A stretch of 64,000 bases of DNA from Mixophyes australis (taxonomy: Eukaryota > Chordata > Amphibia > Anura > Limnodynastidae). Position numbers and translations under genes: made by a program. Under the pieces are notes generated by a model, which was not told the origin of the DNA, did not search any database, and saw only the letters and a program-made list of their open reading frames with translations. This document shows, piece by piece, positions 61,384 through 64,000 of this stretch. Each line of letters opens with the position of its first letter. Position 1 is the stretch's first letter. Location: assembly GCA_036250195.1 (NCBI GenBank), contig JAVHZZ010000005.1:71068505-71132504 (forward strand), given 5' to 3'.

Positions 61384-62711
61384 AATTAGAGGGTTATCGA
61401 AATATGATAACAATCCCCCTTGGCCATTTACTCTCTCCTAGCAGTCTGCTGTGGCCAGTGTCCTGTCATCAAGAGATTAGTTACACTTAGACTGAACTTC
61501 CCTCCCCATAGCCTGAAAGATAAGACTTGAAGTCATAATGTGGTCACTTAAGTCCTCATGTTTCATATGGAAAAGATATTCATCAAAGTGAACATGTACC
61601 GAATATTTTCATGTTTAGTATGCATATGTGCATAAATTGACACTCTGTTGAATGAATGAGTTATGTTGTTTCTGTGGTATGCTGGTAAAAATATAATTTA
61701 TTTTTAAAATTGTGTATATGGTGGAGGTCGGAGAACACTGTTATTAACTACAATTAACACAGACCTCTTCCAATAAGGTCTCAATGAATGGGGAGGACCA
61801 GGGGAAAAAGTGTGTTTAAATACTATAAAAAAACTGTTATCTGTTGTCAGTCTTTGTGTTAGTTAATCTGATTGAGGAGCTGCCTGTAGTTTTGCTGCCC
61901 CTCAAGCCAATATATTTCAGGACTATATAGTGTTAGTATTATATTTTTTGTTGCCATTTCATTTTATTTTAAGGAACTCATTTGCATAATTGTGTATTAC
62001 TGTGTGTGTCATTTTATTATATATTTTTATAACTTAAAACAATGTGACATTTTTTACTTTATGAATCTCCATTTAATAACATTCTGTCTTTGTAGTCCTT
62101 GCTAGTTAGCTTGGTTATTATAATGCTACATAATTGAAATACAAGGGGTTGTTTGGTTTACGATAATTCTGGTTAATTTAAGTTTAGATTGTAGTGGTAT
62201 TTAAGTCAAGGAGTACTGCTTCAAAATGAGAACTTTAGTTTCAATTTTTGGTGGTGCCAGTATTGAGTGTGAAGTATAATTAATGGGGTATTTTGATTAA
62301 TCTTAGACAGACCAGGTGGTTTTGTTGTGCTTATCCTTTATTATACAGCTCACGCAGTCTCAGGTGAGTGCTGAATGTGACTTATATATTATAGGTATTT
62401 ATTGCCATAATCCAAAATTACATGAAAATTACTGTTGCATGATAAATGTTATGATAATAAAAAGTGCAGTAAATATAATTTCTTCAACAAATACACATTA
62501 ACATTGTGAAGTTCAAACACAGTTGGAGATGTTCTTTTTTAAAACACAGCTAAACACATCAATAAAATGAACACAAATACCTAGACTTTTTTGTTTAGCA
62601 ACCAATTAGCTTAAATTTAAATTCACTGCTGAAAAAGCATCCACATACTCTCTTGCAAGCCATCAGTATAAAATCTGTATGAAATAAATGTCAAATTGTC
62701 ATATTGAAGAC
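61384..62711. other. No gene seen
   Basis: AT-rich DNA. Confidence 0.6.
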
Positions 62712-62714
62712 CAG

Positions 62715-62877
62715 GGGGTATATTTCCTAAACTGCGGGTTTGAGAAAGTGGAGATGTTGTCTATAGCAACCAATCATATTCTAGCTGTACTAAATAAATG
62801 ACAGCTAGAATCTGATTGGTTGCTATAGGCATCATCTCCTCTTTTTTTAAACCTGCAGTTTGGTGTTGCTATACCCC
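62715..62877. mobile_element. Harbinger-like CCAAT MITE
   Basis: Ends ggggtatatttcctaaactg and tttggtgttgctatacccc. CAG lies on both sides (62712-62714 and 62878-62880), a 3-bp duplication of the CWG type reported for some vertebrate Harbinger elements. Left arm ccaatcatattctagc is mutated in the CCAAT core flank; right arm ctgattggttgctatagg is intact. Confidence 0.85.
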
Positions 62878-63267
62878 CAGATATACTCAATAGTCAGGTC
62901 ACTGTGTTTCAATCCAAAAATCCCCATATAAAACTTGTTATTCATTCTCTAATCCCCACTAACTCCTGTGTACAGTGATAAGTAAATATATCAATTTGAT
63001 AAACAAATCTCATTTTCCTTGTGAGTAAGAGTAAATAGAAAGCATACGTGCCATCTCTATGTGACTACTTCAAATTGTAGTGTGCTTTCCCACTAGTGTT
63101 ATGGTTTTAAATAATATCAAAAGTAAGCTAAAGAGTAGTAATATTAAATCCCCAGATGTGAAAAAAGTGTATAAAGGTAATAGAACCTCAATCATGATTA
63201 TGAACTATTTAAATAAAAGTTCTAATAAAAGCTGTTATAAAGGAGGCCATGATCCCTAAATATCAGT

Positions 63268-63424
63268 ATCATCATCATCTATTATTTATATACCGCCACT
63301 AATTCCGCAGCGCTGTACAGAGAATATTTGTCACTCACATCAGTCCCTGCCCCATTGGAGCTTACAGTCTAAATTTCCTAACACACACAGTCAGATACAC
63401 AGGTTAGGGTCAATTTGTATTAGA
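63268..63424 (-). mobile_element. SINE fragment, minus strand
   Basis: atcatcatcatctattattt, then gccactaattccgcagcgct and cagtccctgccccattggag match the SINE 3' half. The head is missing and the minisatellite follows at once. Confidence 0.8.
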
Positions 63425-63426
63425 AT

Positions 63427-63579
63427 TGAAGACCAGTGTATAAGAGGAAAATATAACAGACCAGAATACATATGTGTGAAATATGGAAGACCAGTGTATA
63501 AAGATGAACTGAGAAAGTTTAGTGTATACGGGTGAAATACAGAAGACTTGTATATAAGCATAAAATATAGAAGACCAGT
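63427..63579 (+). repeat. ~28-bp minisatellite, site 2
   Basis: About five units like gtgaaatatggaagaccagt plus gtataaag. Continues after the insertion at 63580-63843. Confidence 0.8.
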
Positions 63580-63843
63580 CAGAGCCAGTGCTGAGTTATC
63601 TTGTCACCCCCCTGTCTAGGGTCAGCCAATGCGTCTCGAGGCCCTGTTTACCTTTTCACTGTGCATGCGTGGAAGAGGTGTCACTGCTCATGCACCGCTC
63701 CCCATACTCCTCCTGCACTCCAATGTCCCAGCTCTGCAGAGCGCAGAGTAATGGACTCGGAAGGTAGACATTTTTTGAGGTGCTCTTGGTTTGCCCTGGA
63801 GCATGGTGCCCTCCTGCAGCTCTTGCTGTGTCTGACATCCCAG
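63580..63843. mobile_element. 264-bp insertion in the minisatellite (hAT-like?)
   Basis: It splits the array, with agaccagt (63572-63579) on one side and agaccaat (63844-63851) on the other (7 of 8). It starts cagagccagtgctgag. The right tip ctgacatcccag only partly mirrors it. The interior is GC-richer than its surroundings. Confidence 0.5.
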
Positions 63844-63965
63844 AGACCAATATATAAGAGTAAAATATAGCAGATCATTGCACAAAGGTGAAATATGGAA
63901 GTTCATAATATAAGTGTGAAATATAGAAGACCAGTGTATCAGGGTGAGATATGTAGGACCAAGTT
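63844..63965 (+). repeat. ~28-bp minisatellite, site 2 continued
   Basis: Four more units (aaatatagcagatcattgca, gaagttcataatataagtg, gaagaccagtgtatcagg). Confidence 0.75.
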
Positions 63966-64000
63966 GTGTAAAGCTATCTGTAACCCGACACTGTTTTAAA

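Larger units (their letters stand above)
56249..64000 (+). other. UBE2E2: Next UBE2E2 intron (incomplete)
   Basis: Begins gtaagt. The following family exon (starting S-A-G-P-K-G) was not found, so the intron is over 7.7 kb. Blanks without recognised features: 56249-56700, 58931-59603, 62881-63267. Confidence 0.85.

Noticed and set aside
61171..61413. Tyr/Ile-rich frames on both strands
   Set aside because: Translation of the TA/TG microsatellite.

Overview
The window is AT-rich vertebrate DNA, most likely from an anuran amphibian. Two lines of evidence point there. Two coding exons match vertebrate UBE2E2. The repeat load (several Tc1-like lineages, hAT elements with 8-bp target duplications, many palindromic MITEs, a tRNA-headed SINE with an ATG-rich tail) is of the kind seen in frog genomes. 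The species cannot be named from the sequence alone.

Gene content: the only convincing protein-coding gene is UBE2E2, on the + strand, encoding a class III ubiquitin-conjugating E2 enzyme. The exon with the start codon is at 34757-34941. The next coding exon is a 51-nt exon at 56198-56248. A 21.3-kb intron separates them. The rest of the UBC domain lies beyond the right edge. Everything left of 34757 is read as upstream intron or 5' flank, because the start-codon exon is preceded by a splice acceptor. No tRNA, rRNA, CRISPR or other RNA gene was seen.

Repeat layout. 0.57-1.2 kb: two diverged copies of a MITE-like unit. 3.7-7.0 kb: small palindromic elements and a hAT MITE with a perfect 8-bp duplication. 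7.3-9.4 kb: a 2.0-kb non-autonomous hAT element with a perfect 8-bp duplication, internal tandem repeats, a long hairpin and acidic ORF remnants. 9.5-16 kb: SINE fragments, an LTR-like block, a MITE and a second hAT-like element full of minisatellite. 17-28 kb: a Tc1 element, a full SINE, GC-rich palindromes, a long TA array, another MITE and hAT element, then a cluster Tc1 / TA repeat / Helitron-like element / TA repeat / Tc1. 29-33 kb: LTR-like DNA, a nested MITE-in-MITE, a duplicated dispersed repeat and a near-perfect 331-bp palindrome. 35-45 kb (inside the UBE2E2 intron): a Tc1 element with an internal deletion, several MITEs and an L1-like 3' end. 45-56 kb: a nested MITE, an antisense L2/CR1-type LINE relic and a deleted Tc1 element. 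56-64 kb: SINEs, a 28-bp minisatellite found at three sites, and a fold-back structure with two 284-bp arms differing at only two positions.

No new multi-gene system is present. The most notable structures are the 60.3-61.1 kb fold-back, the 31.9-32.3 kb palindrome, the Helitron-like element, the MITE family carrying paired CCAAT boxes, and the unusual 2-kb hAT element. Boundaries were placed by eye. Terminal repeats and target duplications quoted here were read directly, whereas family names are recognition from memory and not database hits.
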